A DNA stretch of 64,000 bases. Origin: Kappaphycus alvarezii. Lineage: Eukaryota > Rhodophyta > Florideophyceae > Gigartinales > Solieriaceae. Made by a program: the position numbers and the translations under genes. Location of the stretch: the NCBI GenBank assembly GCA_002205965.3, contig NADL03000211.1, positions 29,162-93,161 of the forward strand. The letters are read 5' to 3'. Below the pieces are notes generated by a model. The model made no database searches and was not told the DNA's origin. It worked only from the letters and a program-made list of their open reading frames with translations. Below are positions 9,781-20,673 of this stretch, in pieces. The stretch's first letter is position 1. Every line of letters starts with the position of its first letter.

Positions 9781-11300
9781 ATTTATTATGTTTCTGGTGA
9801 AAATAAGAGAGTTGAATCCAAATAAAGTCTTGGTTTAAGGAAAATATATTATGGAACGCTCCGAACCACATTTTGCAAGATTGAGAACGGTCGAACAAAT
9901 TCAAATAAGCTATTTACTTTTCCGTCTGCCGCTAAGGCAGCGAATAATACTCTTGGCTAAGAAGGATTTGTACCAACTGCACTGATACTCGGTGTATTTA
10001 TGAATATTTCAAAAACATTTAATCCAAATTAAGATCCCTCAGCCTTGGTGGAATGAGTGGAAAATGACAAAATATCTGGCAAAGAGCCTGAAAGACAAAC
10101 AACTGGCCTGAAATAGAAATTTGGTCCTTGCCATGCACTACATCTTTCATGCGGTCGTAGCTACTAAATGGGAGATAGGGTCCTTTGTTCCGAAAGGAGA
10201 AGTTTAACAGCTGCATCCGTGAAAATCTGCTGCATTTTGAGGTGGAAGGCTTTAATTATCTACAGAAGCTAGTGCTCATCTGAGATTGAGCAAACAGCCT
10301 AGCTACGCCATTCAGGGTAACACAGATGAAACCTCATTCCACTCCTGAGCTTCTGTGGCAGTCCATTATGACAAATATTCACATTGATTTGGCTCAGTTT
10401 AGAACAGCACATGCTGTTGGCATCATACGTACAGAAACTTCTGAAAAATAAGAATTACATGCTGTAAATACAAAGATGCAGAAAAAGGAGAAATGAAGTA
10501 ACCTAACTATCAAACCGTGGGAAACTTACGTTCATCCTCAAAAAGGAATTAATCCATAGCGAAATGTTTTCGCGACCGGTTTTGATAGCTATTAAGTCTA
10601 TAATCGATGACAAGATCAAAAATATATCAGATATGTCATTGGAGGTCTTAGGAATAACTAAATGATATTGCAGTTCATTTCTCAGCTATATATCAGCAAC
10701 TTTAGGTGCGCTTGTTATTTTCGCTTGCAATCACATTTAGATTGGAATCTTTCAAAGCAAAGAAAGCTGCAATCTGAAATGCTCCAAACGACTGAGAAGC
10801 CAGTGATCAGTGGATGTTAAGACGCCAGTTCCTGAAGTTGGGCTATATAATAAACCATTTCTTCGACTTATTTTTTTATGGACTACGCTATACATGAGAT
10901 CTCTATAATACCACGATAGCTGAGAATCATCATACTTAACTCAACATGAGCCCATTTCAAGTGTACCTGGCGATGCATTACCTGCTCACAGAAGTTTAAC
11001 GAAAATACCTTAGTAGAAACTACGTTGAAGACATGCTACGATGTTGGAACAATTAATTCGAAGAAATATCAAAGCAATCGAAGGCAAAATTTGAAATGGG
11101 AGATGTAGTTCCTTTTCATACAGAGTTTACAGGTTTTACTCTGGACAAAAATGAGAATATAAATTCGTCGTCAATAGAAACTACTACGTGGAGAAGCAAA
11201 GGTGCCTTCCTAGGAATGAAAAGTTGGAAACTCAGGTAAATTTTCATACGAAGCTCTAATGGTAGTTTAACTCGCACCAAGACTTTTTGATGTAAATATT
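9781..11300 (+). other. Gene-poor stretch; possible decayed integrase tail near 10.9 kb
   Basis: No intact ORF. Around 10880-11160 a plus-strand reading contains NMSPFQVYLAMHYLL followed by a charged helix-like segment, reminiscent of the post-catalytic part of retroelement integrases (SPF.L.YG). This is weak; stops interrupt it and no catalytic triad was found. Confidence 0.25.
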
Positions 11301-11473
11301 ACAGTATATTAAAAGTCGGTAGATGATGTCGATAAAAAATATCCGTTCCGATCCGCGCGCGCCTAACATCTCCCCGCACTTAGGTCTAACGTCAAGTCTC
11401 GTCCTCATTGCTTTTGTTTTTTCGTGGCAGTTATATCCATTCATCAGAAAGGTTATATAGTTGACTGAAAAAT

Positions 11474-12383
11474 ATGGCAGTAGCTGATTTCCGATATGTG
11501 GAAGAGTGTTTACCGTGCGATAACCGGCTCAGGTCCTTGGTTAAGAGTTTCGTAGATCCTGCGTATGGTTTCACAGTGTTCTGTAATGAGCTCCTCCCGT
11601 TTCACTTCTCCAAACCTTCTAAATGTGAGGCATTGGATGTATTATGCGAACTTCTCTGGCAAGGGTCCAGAAACGGTTATCTGAAGGAGAAAAAAACTCG
11701 CAACATAAGGACTGAGTCCTACGATTAAGGTAATTCTCGTGCATGCGTTGGAAAAACATGCAAATAATAATCGCAAGAAAGGAAATTACCTCGAATTCTC
11801 GAGGGTCCCCCCTTATTTCGCGAAGCCAACTTATAATTGTTAGCCGTCCAATAATTAAGGAGCCATAATTTACACCTGGGAGACTAGGCAATGTTTGAGC
11901 TGATCTACTTGTTGATCTTCCTCGTTGCTCTTGACGCCTTGAAATTTTCGATGATCCGCCCCGACCACTGAATAATTCTCCTGGTATCATCATAACGGTC
12001 TCGGAATGATCTTGGCCCTCAGCTGAGCTCTTGTTTTATGGAGGAGAAACGTAAGATTCCCATAGGGGATGTGGGACCAGTCGGTATTTCATATCAGGGG
12101 AAACCTGTAACCTCTCAGTTGCACCTCTTGGTTATTTTTGCGAAGTACGTAAATCGGGCGGATAAAGTTCAGATATATTTGCGACAAGTCTCCGATAACT
12201 ACTTTCCCATATTTTCCTGTAGAGTAATGCTATATTAGCTCCACACACTCTGGAACTGCTTCCGTGAACTTTCCGTTTTGGAATGAGAATAGAACTCTTA
12301 TCAGTAGTCAGAAATCTTCCTCTGGTAGCAATGGGCCGTTCAACGTACAAAAAATAGCCATATATTAATGTAGAAATGGATAA
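11474..12383 (-). pseudogene. Element B post-integrase duplicated domain, decayed
   Basis: Protein-level match to both C-terminal domains of element A, with stops. Domain 1 is at about 12380-12050. Domain 2 is at about 11760-11500, where DSVLMLRVFFSFR corresponds to A's DSFLMMRVFFSYR and RRFGEV..EE.I..H...I..IYE follows A's GRFGRVTEEECIQPH. Differences from A are often conservative, which suggests the domain was selected before decay. Sequence similarity to A ends near 11470, before any LTR. Confidence 0.65.
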
Positions 12384-13780
12384 TTACGTGGAGTTCGTAG
12401 TAGTCCTGCGTAGTAGAGATGATCCATTCCCAGGCTCTTTTTCTCCCATAGGAACCATTCTGTAGTTAATGACTAGTATGCCTCGTGGTTGCACATAGTC
12501 CTGTGTGAGAAGGAATCTTTCAGGCCTCTGATGGTAAGGGAGAAGACGACGTGCATGGATAACCCTCCTTGATCTCTTTCCTGAACTTGAAAAGAGCTTA
12601 TAATGTGGGTGTCTTTCCTCCGTGACGATGCAAGTTTTCGAGTACTTTGTTTGGAAGGCCGGCCACTTCACAGCCTGCTGCATGGCTTATTCATGGAGAT
12701 CAAGCACTCTAGAGCCGACTCAAATGGTTTGGACTGGAGACTCTGCACCCTTATTTATTTTCTGCGTTAGCGCGCGGTGTGATCTCTGGCATTCTGTTGC
12801 CATTAGTTTGACTTCTCTACTCCCTTAATCGATATTATTTGTTTCAATGTCTCTCTTTGACAATCTAGGAGCCCTTCTGTACATTATCTAGAATGGTAAG
12901 CTTGCACTTATTCCTCTTCTCAGACGATAGCCATATAACACTTTGATAAGGCATCTTCCCAATGGATTTCATTTTCCGATATAGTTTTCGGTACTGCTCT
13001 TCTGATGGTTCAAAGCATCCTTTCCGCTTTTTCATTTGACATAGGAGCGACTGCGAGAACTGCCTTCAACTGAATCCCTTTTTCTTTTAAGAAAGAAGCA
13101 GTGAACTTGCAGTAAAACAAATTACGTTATCCGAGATGATCCTTTTTGGAAGACCAAACGGCTCAATTATTTCTTTGTCGATAAAAATCTCGGGACCACC
13201 TCAGCATTGGTCTCCTCAACTGCAACTACTATTGGCCATCCAGTAAGATGTTCTACCCCTACAAGTAGATTTTTTTCCGGAAGAGGTTTCCCTGAATGGC
13301 TAGCAAAGTCGATTGAGAAGGTTTCAAAAAAAAACGGGAACTGTAAAGCTTTAGAATTTTCTTATAATTGCGTATCAGAGTGAATTTTTGACAGTTATAG
13401 CAGCTTTTCACGAAATTTAAGACGTCCTTATGGACACTGGGCTACCAGAATCTTTCTGTAATGAATCTTTGGTTAATTTGATATCCTAATGCCCTAACGC
13501 ATCATGAAAAGTCCTCAAGATCTTCATTCTTTGTTTGAAAGGGGCCACTAGTCGAGGACCGGCTTTACTGTGTCGGAAGAGTTCCTATTCCATCTTTTCA
13601 AAGCCTTTGGATTCCTGCGTACCCGTTTTTGTGTTTATGATCAACCTTTCTCATTTCTAGTCCATCAAGGAATTTCACTAGTCCGTGTATATAGCTTCGT
13701 ACTCGTTTTTGTTCGGACTTGCACCCCGGAAACTCCAACGATGTCCTCATAATTCTTTTTCATTTGGACTCATTGTATCC
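12384..13780 (-). pseudogene. Element B integrase, decayed
   Basis: Homologous to the element A integrase, with frame breaks. The segment from 12683 to 12384 (integrase C-terminal part, AVKWPAFQTKYSKTCIVTEE) is still open. The catalytic core region 13.3-12.9 kb is interrupted by stops. It has the same domain order and spacing as A, so assignment is by collinearity. Confidence 0.75.
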
Positions 13781-13781
13781 C

Positions 13782-14325
13782 TCAAGCAAGATAGGTAATC
13801 AGCTGGCTGATTATTGAGTCCAGGTCTATACGCAATTTCAATTTGCCATTCTGCGAAAATTTAGAGCCATCAGGGTAAGCGGTGATGTACATCTTTCTTT
13901 TGAAATGCCTTCTTAAGTGCTTGGTGATCAGTTTCAAGACATATTTTTCGAGTGATAAGAGGTACACGCCAAAATGTCTCACTGCGAAGAAGACAGTTAG
14001 TGTTTCTTTCTCGCAGACTGAGTATCTATTCCGCATCATTCAGAGTAACGATTTGCGAATTGAACAGGGTGGGGTCTTCCGTTTCATCTTTTTGGGACAA
14101 TATTGCACCCAAAGACCGTTCTGAGGCATCTGTTTCCACAAAAAAATGGCCCCTCAAAACCTGGATACATAAGCAATGGGGGGAGACATAGCTTATCTTT
14201 AAGCTCCTAAAATGCTGTTTGCATTTACTTGTTCCAGTACAACTTTCCGTTCTTCGTAGTACTGGCATGTAACGGAGCTGCTGTCTTGGCGAAATCTTTG
14301 ATAAATCTTCGGTAATATGAGGCAA
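13782..14325 (-). pseudogene. Element B RNase H, decayed
   Basis: Two overlapping frames carry FFVETDASERSLGAILSQKD (14325-14026) and RYSVCEKETLTVFFAVRHFG (14039-13782), the two halves of the A-type RNase H. A one-base break near 14035 separates them. The catalytic DAS is retained in the first half. Confidence 0.78.
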
Positions 14326-14352
14326 GTCCTGAAAGCTTCGAACCTCCGTGTT

Positions 14353-14985
14353 TCAAGCGAGCCTTGGTGGCAACTTGATTTTTTTCATTCTCTCTGGATC
14401 CAATTTAATTCTTTTTGGTCGAAGGATATGACCAGGTAATAGGATAGAAGTTTTCGCAAAGAACCATTTACTCAACTTAATTTTCTGGCTAAATGCAGAT
14501 ATGCTCTCCACCACTGTCTTGACATGCGATATATGCTGACCCAACGTTCTCGAGAATATTACCACATCATCGATATAAACTCTTGCAAATGGAAGTCCTT
14601 TCGAAACCTCGCTCATCATTCTTTGTAATGTAGCTGATGCATTCATGAGACCAACAGGCATCACTGTGAACCTGAAGGTACCGGCTTTGCTGGTAAAAAA
14701 GTTTTCCTTACATTTTTCATCCAACGGAATCTGCCGGTAGCCACTGTAAAGGTCAATTGAGGTGAAGTACCTCCCGTCCTTCGGGTCCTGGAGAATTTCC
14801 TCCATGTTTGGAATCGGAAATCGATCTGGTATCACTCTTTGGTTCAATTGTCGGTAATTGACGCAAAAGTAAGTTTTCTATCCTTCTTTGGTGCTACCAC
14901 AACTGTAAATGACCATGAGGATGAAACTGGCCAAATAATATCATTTTCAGTATACTTGTAACATTCTCGATGTATGGGTTTCCCT
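14353..14985 (-). pseudogene. Element B reverse transcriptase fragment
   Basis: Open from 14847 to 14353 with IPNMEEILQDPKDGRYFTSI, MPVGLMNASATLQRMM and the catalytic motif YIDDVVIFS. The N-terminal RT block upstream (about 14985-14850, VVAPKK equivalent) is out of frame. It starts abruptly at the internal deletion junction with gag near 14985-15000. Confidence 0.82.
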
Positions 14986-15509
14986 CGCTACTTCACCCAG
15001 TTACAAACACGTCTCCGAGTTTTTGCAAATTCTACTATAGTGCCCTTAAGTTCATTAAAAGTGTGAGGGCCCTTGATGAGGAGGAAATCAGAGAGCCGCT
15101 TACCCCCACCGTCACCTTACCCAGCACTTCGTACTTGGCTTGGGCGTTGCACCCAGCCTTTCCATAAGGATCACACAGGTATACCAATGAGCTTAAAAAT
15201 TCTTTGAAGTTGAGCCTGGCCTGTATGGCAGTACGAATCATCTCATCTGGTTCTACCTCCTTAGCATATCCTTTCAAAAGCCACTCACATACCTCACCGA
15301 AGTTACGCCCATTTCCGTTAAGAGACCACCCGTCGATAAACTTGGCCTTATATTTGCGCTTTGCGTCGCAATAAAGATATGCAAAGATACTTGCGGCCTT
15401 CTCTTTGTCGCTCTTCTCACGCATCAAAAAATTGACGTATGTATACGAAAACTCCTCAACGTCTTCAGCCTTGCCCCCTGACACCGTTATACGGGCAGCG
15501 TTGAGATCA
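14985..15509 (-). pseudogene. Element B gag fragment with lost start codon
   Basis: Capsid part of Gag matching A and D (KYKAKFIDGWSLNGNGRNFG, YAKEVEPDEMIRTAIQARLN). Where D begins with ATG GAT ATC AAC, B has ATT GAT CTC AAC, so the family start codon is gone. The open frame begins at 15484 only by an internal codon. A frame change near 15100 precedes the deletion that fuses gag to RT. Confidence 0.78.
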
Positions 15510-15581
15510 ATGATTACAGAAAAGAATTCCTCCCGAAGTGTTCCCTAATACTGCTCAACTAGAATACCTCGAGAACAACCC

Positions 15582-15597
15582 CTCCACAAGAGTACCA
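15582..15597 (-). other. Element B primer-binding site
   Basis: On the minus strand, TGGTACTCTTGTGGAG lies two bases after the LTR end TATCA. It has the TGG expected opposite a tRNA 3' CCA. The same motif is at this place in element D. Confidence 0.6.
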
Positions 15598-15599
15598 AA

Positions 15600-16720
15600 T
15601 GATAAGGGTAAATAGTCGGGAGAAGAGATACTCAGAACCATATACCCCAAGAAGGAGGTGTTGCTAGCGACAAAATTGCTTCCGTGGTTTAGTTGAACGA
15701 ACAAAATGGAGTGGATAAGAAAGACAGTTGAGAGGGCTACAAGAAAGTATGGAAGGGGCAGGGTCTACCACTGATGCTCTGTGACCAGAGTAGGAAAAAT
15801 GGTTTTTGGGTCTGAAGTTGACTCTTAACTTCCTACTACTCGGGACTTGACTTGAATTTGTTTGCCAAATTGCCTTCTGTCTCCATAAAAAACCAGTTTG
15901 ATCACCTCGCATAGACTTTTGGCAACCCTTAAAGTCCGGTAAAAACTACAGAAGATACCAGAAAATGAATGGGAACACTTTGCGTGGATGATATAGTCTA
16001 AACAAAAGATATGTAAGAAACAAACAATCGATGAGGTCCCCTTATTTCCCATTCTCTAGATCAGACCCAAAGAACTTCTCTAAAATACCCATACTGCCCA
16101 ATCAGTCCCTACAAATATCTGCGAACGGCTCATAACTCTCTATTTACTCCTAGAAGATATCTAAACCACTAAAGATGCCCCCATCCGGTTCCAGCGTCGA
16201 AACTACTTGGTCCATACTGCCCAGCCCCGGCCCCTCCATTCCAACACTTTCCATGTCTCCACCCCCTCATCGTCCTCATCCTCTTCTTGATCCTCCTCGT
16301 TATACTCCTCGTTATACTCCTCATCATTATCCTCCTCGTAGACCAATTCCGGGGCTGCCCACTCCTCGAAGGTCTCCCTTGCTTCCTCCTCTACTTTCCA
16401 CTCCTGCCTCTCACCAGCCTCCTCCGCCTCATCTTCGACCAACAAGCGACGCACGAATTCGATCACCTTCTTTTTGGTCTGTCGGCGTAGGTAGTCATCA
16501 CAGTCAGTAGGCCCGAAAGGGAGTAGGGGAATGGAGTTTAGGGGGAGGGGGTGGAATTTTTGGAAATGACTTTGGAGGGGCATAGTTTCTCCAATTTGGT
16601 GGGCCTCGAGAGTGGTAAGCAATTGAGAGTGCTTTAAATAGGTATGGGAAAAAGGGTAGTGAGTACATTGATCAGAGATGTTTGAAACTTGGAGCAAAGG
16701 GGTTTAAATAGGCTCCCAAG
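15600..16720 (-). repeat. Element B 5' LTR, including acidic-ORF U3
   Basis: R/U5 (about 15600-15930) matches A's 3' LTR and D's 5' LTR in reverse complement. The U3 part (about 16050-16600) matches LTR E and D and encodes the acidic protein. The outer boundary is uncertain: similarity to the TG end of A/E is not clear, and only a weak GCGCAAATGCAC resemblance is seen near 16785. The end given is approximate. Confidence 0.65.
16203..16583 (-). CDS. Acidic protein ORF in LTR U3 (element B)
   Basis: From the first ATG this ORF encodes about 126 residues; the open frame extends upstream to 16697. It contains GPTDCDDYLRRQTKKKVIEF then a long Glu/Asp tract and ends WAVWTK. Related readings occur in LTR E (GPTDYDDYCRR, plus strand near 37.56 kb) and in D (IEFLRRLFVEEEAEE, minus strand near 43.29 kb), with amino-acid-conservative changes. 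TATTTAAA boxes on the same strand lie at about 16702-16709 and 16633-16641. No known domain. In an LTR element a U3 ORF would be present at the 3' end of genomic RNA. It could instead be a purine-rich tract translating as acidic residues. Confidence 0.45.
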   Translation of the reverse strand: MPLQSHFQKFHPLPLNSIPLLPFGPTDCDDYLRRQTKKKVIEFVRRLLVEDEAEEAGERQEWKVEEEARETFEEWAAPELVYEEDNDEEYNEEYNEEDQEEDEDDEGVETWKVLEWRGRGWAVWTK

Positions 16721-17057
16721 GACGCATTCGATAGACTTGGAATAGCTAAAATAAATCTACATGGAAATTTGTAGTAGTGCATTTGCGCCCTTTTTCTCAA
16801 AAAAATGAATTTGGGGAAAGAGATAAGCGAAAAGGGGAAAAAGCTTGTTCCGGGATCGATTTTGAGGAGTAGATACAGTATAAAATTATCTAGATAAAAT
16901 GGAAATGAATTTCGGGTGGACCGCGGTAAGATTAAGCAAGGGTCAGGGAGGGCGAGGGCAGACCAGAACTACGAGCAATGTTGGACAAGGGGAGGTAGTG
17001 CATTAAATTAAAAGTCGACAAAAAGAATCCGTTCCAATCCGCACGCGCCTAATATAC

Positions 17058-17305
17058 AGCATTGTACTACAATTGCTACCAGGCGCCTACTTCGCCAGGC
17101 TGTCCGGTCTCGTACTTCTGTTCCTTTATGAGTAAAGGTCTCTGTGATATCTTAGTTGCCTAATTAGGGGTAGATTCTCATCCCCGGAACTGTTAAAGGG
17201 CGCATATCAATCATTTTCCCAGAATTGATAGACGTCCCCATCTCAGTTTCTACGACGCGGCCATGGACTGAAATTCAAGAAGCCAGTACCTACCACCTAC
17301 CTTTT
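17058..17305 (+). repeat. Direct repeat R, copy 1
   Basis: About 245 bp matching 33232-33478 in the same orientation, starting CAGCATTG(T/C)ACT and ending TTCAAGAAGCCAGT(A/G)CCTACC. No ORF is conserved. It may be a fragment of a larger repeat or a solo LTR remnant. Confidence 0.65.
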
Positions 17306-17579
17306 GAGTGGACACGCAGGGTACCACCTACAGTGGGGGAGATTCATATTTGGGAAGTAGGGTGTTGATTTGTTCATGACTAACATATGAATGTGCAATG
17401 GAAAGCAGGGTCATTTTGGAAGTAAGGACAGTTGTTTCTCCCTGTAAGGGATTTAGGACAAAAGAAGAGGGAAATTTGGGGTGTTCTTAATCCATGAGAA
17501 ATATGGTCAGCCGTTCCCTGAGGGATGTCGTGATGTGGGTAAAGGCTTACAATGTAAAGGACTGACGGGAAGCCGTCAA

Positions 17580-17690
17580 AACGCTAGAAAACTGGCTGGA
17601 GGCCAGCCAACAGGCACGCCGCATTGGACATCGCTGCCGCTGTCAAAAGATGTAAGCCTGCAAGGAGATCAACTGTACCCAATAACAAAT
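17580..17690 (-). repeat. GGW/SNAACL repeat family fragment
   Basis: On the minus strand it reads AAMSNAACLLAGLQ, the signature shared with copies at 18.2, 22.2, 32.9 and 36.6 kb. Only the end of the family's coding part is present. There is no start or stop context to suggest function. Confidence 0.5.
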
Positions 17691-17699
17691 TTAGACATA

Positions 17700-18120
17700 T
17701 CACTTTAGTCGTTTCCAAAATATAAACATGATGGAAAGATCGGATATATCTTCCAAAAATAATGAACCCAAACCATTCCCCAAATTATAAACCGTTTCTC
17801 TCTCAATACTATCTCATCACTAAGTACTTACAAGTTGCAGGCGAACTAATTGCGGCAACAGTTTTAGGACCCCTCCTAATTGAGTGTTTATTTATTTCTC
17901 AACTGCAGCCACTCCGTATCCGTCTGTGCGAACGAGAAGTAAAGGGTAAAAGGGGGTTTCTTTATTGCGATGTATGTATTGGCTGGAACCCATTTGGAGT
18001 TGTAACTCTGAATGTATTTTAAAAACATGTGCCGATGGAAGAAGCAATGTACAAATCATTGATATCGAATACTAGCACCAGCGACAGTCTACCAGAAAGT
18101 CGATGAGATTCCAGAAAGGG
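17700..18120. other. Gene-poor interval left of the VWA genes
   Basis: Contains only an 86-codon plus-strand open stretch of low-complexity character and no recognisable motif. Confidence 0.4.
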
Positions 18121-18310
18121 GAACGTTTGGGTGTTTTACTCTTGGAAGGTATATCCGATCTATCCCATGGTTTTCCAGACAACCATAATCGACTCAAAAA
18201 GGGTATACCGACACCGTAATGGGGAAGGAACTACGCTCCCTAAAATGCTACCTTCAGGCCAGCCATCAAGCAGGCCGCATTGGACATGACGGCTGCTTAA
18301 AGTGAAGTAG
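18121..18310 (-). repeat. GGW/SNAACL repeat family fragment with 3' motif
   Basis: Minus-strand reading MSNAACLMAGLKVAF, followed downstream by the family's other landmark IPSKSKTPKR (plus-strand GTTTGGGTGTTTTACTCTTG). The same block, TCTATCCCATG...TTCCAGACAAC, recurs at 32.83-32.99 kb. Shared downstream ends with variable upstream extent would suit 5'-truncated retroposed copies. Confidence 0.6.
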
Positions 18311-18335
18311 AGTTACTGATTAAGGTACAGTGCTC

Positions 18336-19021
18336 TTATTTTTTGCAAATTTGGAGGACTAGACTCTCCACAAGCTTGTCAATGCCGATGGCACCGAGAA
18401 AATTGTTAACCCTGAACACTCGATCTCTGTTGCCGCCTGCTATCGCAAGCATCTCGCCATGGCTTGCATTACCGGCTTCAACAGCACAAATTTCTCCTCC
18501 GAAATGGCGGAACAGGTCAGCCCTGGCTGTGGCGGACGAGCCAATGGTGCTGTTGCCGTCGCCGAGCAAAACAATTTTGATAGGCTCTCCCACCCTGCGA
18601 AACAGATTACTAAAACAGGCATTGATACCACCCACGACGAAGGATTCCCCCCAAGCTGTTTTTCGTGCTTTACCGCCAAAATGAACGATATATCATCAGC
18701 AGTGAGCCTGCTGATCGTTCTGACAGAAGTTGCATATTGCACCGCGGCCAACTCTACGGGGTCATCAACCAGAACGCTAACGACGTCGAGTACAAAAAAT
18801 TTCTCGGCTTCGAACTCGGCCGCGGGAATGGCCCCACTGCCATCAATGGCAAAGCAAACATTGGCGTTGCAGCCGCCGACGGCGGCAACCTTGCGTCGAA
18901 TCTCGTCCTGCGCAGTGGACGACAGTCTGCTTACGAACGGAACATGTTCAACGGCGGCGGCGTTGGCGTGAGCAACAAGGCCCACCAGAGAGACAGCGAA
19001 AGCCACGAACGTTTTTATCAT
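18336..19021 (-). pseudogene. Secreted VWA-domain protein, copy 1 (frameshifted)
   Basis: From ATG at 19021: a signal peptide (MIKTFVAFAVSLVGLVAHANA), then a von Willebrand factor A domain. Visible elements are NVCFAIDGSGAI at the first strand (MIDAS DxSxS, here DGSGA, last Ser replaced by Ala), FVLDVVSVLVDDPVELAAVQ, and in the second frame IKIVLLGDGN for the conserved strand with Asp-Gly. The frame changes inside a run of six G near 18644-18639, where copy 2 is continuous; one more G would restore continuity. VWA domains bind ligands via a metal ion; a secreted adhesive or cell-surface role is an inference. A TATA box lies 137 bp upstream. Copy 2 is 1.65 kb away in the same orientation. Confidence 0.7.
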
Positions 19022-19157
19022 TGTCGGAATGTGAAGCTGGCAAGCGGTGCTCTGAAAGGTAGTCCGTAAAACTTGCAGTGAGGTGCGTGATCGCAGGGTA
19101 ACGATTGATAACTTTGCCGAAGCGTTTGCAGTCGCATTCTGCAAGCGATTGTTTATC

Positions 19158-19165
19158 TTATATAC
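19158..19165 (-). promoter_or_regulatory. TATA box of VWA copy 1
   Basis: TATATAAG on the minus strand, 137 bp upstream of the ATG. Copy 2 has CATATAAAG 146 bp upstream of its ATG, so spacing is conserved. Confidence 0.5.
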
Positions 19166-19619
19166 AGAGGGGAATAGTCGGGAGGTTCTATTGTTTCTGG
19201 TTCTATTGTGTGAAATAGAAATCTGTTGTGTTCAGGGCTGTTTCAGAGGTTGGTTTGCCACGAATGGCTGTCGGCAACTTAGTCGAATATATTCTCCAAC
19301 AGTGAAACACCTGAACCTTTCGCCACCTTAGGAGGCCCTGTGATATGCAGATCAGTGCCGTTATTCGAGCGTTTCCATCGCTAAAAATCTACATTCTTTC
19401 TCTATCACGCAATCAGGAAAAATCAATCCATTATCACAAGATTGATACCAGGGTCCTCGAATCACTAAATGTTCGCAATCCCAGCGCCCGTTGAGGAATG
19501 GTGACAGTTGATACGTGCATATCTTGCGGCTTGCATTTTACAGGTTGGTCGCTAAGGTTGGCGCCGAATATGATGGTTACCAGGTAGAACGGTCGTTTCA
19601 AGGCCGTTAGGTAGTTTAT

Positions 19620-19860
19620 TCAATGCGGTCCAAATGGATGGATAGGAGAGGATTTACATTGCAATTTGCATGCAATTTGCCTGGCTGGCCTCCCTTCCAC
19701 CTTCTGGTAGACTGGTGCCATCCACAGCTTTCGACGCATTGTACGGTTTCGCAATTGGCTTGGCCATGATACGATATCTACGCTCCGGTACAAATTAACT
19801 GGATACCAACCCACATATCTACCACAGTAAATTAACCCCCCATTTACACATTTGCAATTT
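19620..19860 (-). repeat. Inverted-copy repeat X, left copy
   Basis: The reverse complement matches 22045-22260, including GTAAATGGGGGGTTAATTTA and AAACCGTACRATGCGTCGAA. A third, shorter copy is at 22679-22745. The left and right copies flank VWA copy 2 in opposite orientation. No coding assignment. Confidence 0.65.
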
Positions 19861-20673
19861 GGTCAACAGGTAAGGTAATGTTTCCTTCGTGAAACATAAT
19901 TACGGTGCAGTATACAGTATACAGTGCTGTACAGGGGAAAGGGTTTGGGTGTTTTACCTTTCGAAGATTATTTGATCTGCAGGAATGGTCGCACTCACTG
20001 CATAGGTAGAGAAACTAGGACCTTTATTTAAGTATTAGTGAGGGGAGATACAGTAGTGGAATTATTTACTACCGTACGAGACTTCGGAGGGCTATGAACC
20101 GGGGGAGTTTTCCAGGTGAGCTATGTGTAAAGATTAAAGTGGGTCTCCTGTAACAGACACAAACCAATATCGACTTAAAAAGGTATACAGTACTGGGGTT
20201 GCAAAAAATGTTATTTTTAGAAATATGTATACAGCGCTTGAGGTACTTCAGTTTAGAGGACATAGTAGACACGCAGCGCAAGCTGTACTGTCTAATGCGG
20301 CATGTCTCCTCCCCTGCCTTGACCCGTCGATGTAGTCACACGGTCACGGAGGCGCAGGCCCGTTTCTGTTTTGGACTATTTCACCAGGCTGGAGTAAGAC
20401 AAACCGTAAGGCATGATGCGTTGGACGAAACCGTCGCAAAAGCTGTTTGTATGTTTCAAAGAGGTAGCTCCCAGAAAGGGAAACATTTGGTTGCATTACT
20501 GCTTCGAGGCTCTAACGGCTGTGTCCAGAGAGGGAAGGGAGCGTATGGAACGGGCAGGATGGGGCGCGCTGACAAGCCCAGAAAGGGACTGCTGGAAGTA
20601 CTGTAAATTCGTTAACGTGAGTGTCATCGTAACATTTAATTCGACATGAGGTATGTACTTGAAACGTCATCTG

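Larger units (their letters stand above)
11470..16720 (-). mobile_element. Element B: A-type gypsy retrotransposon, minus strand, decayed
   Basis: Reads on the minus strand as 5' LTR (from 15600 rightward), gag (15.5-15.0 kb), RT (15.0-14.3), RNase H (14.3-13.8), integrase (13.8-12.4) and the duplicated C-terminal domain (12.4-11.5). Compared with A it lacks the end of gag, the protease and the linker: sequence matching A near 216 joins directly to sequence matching A near 2010. No 3' LTR is recognisable below 11470, so the 3' end is truncated. It has many stops and frame changes and is not autonomous. Confidence 0.88.

Noticed and set aside
11474-11728. Independent plus-strand gene at 11.5 kb
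   Set aside because: Lies antisense to the decayed second post-integrase domain of element B, which explains the sequence better.
16175-16510. Pro/Ser-rich plus-strand ORF
   Set aside because: Complement of the acidic U3 ORF of element B, without independent evidence.
18343-18971. Plus-strand ORFs of 113 and 170 codons over VWA copy 1
   Set aside because: They are antisense shadows of the VWA coding sequence, which has a signal peptide and fold motifs on the minus strand.
20199-20606. 135-codon plus-strand ORF left of VWA copy 2
   Set aside because: No domain, unusual composition, and overlaps a SNAACL-like repeat fragment (about 20.28 kb); not supported as a gene.
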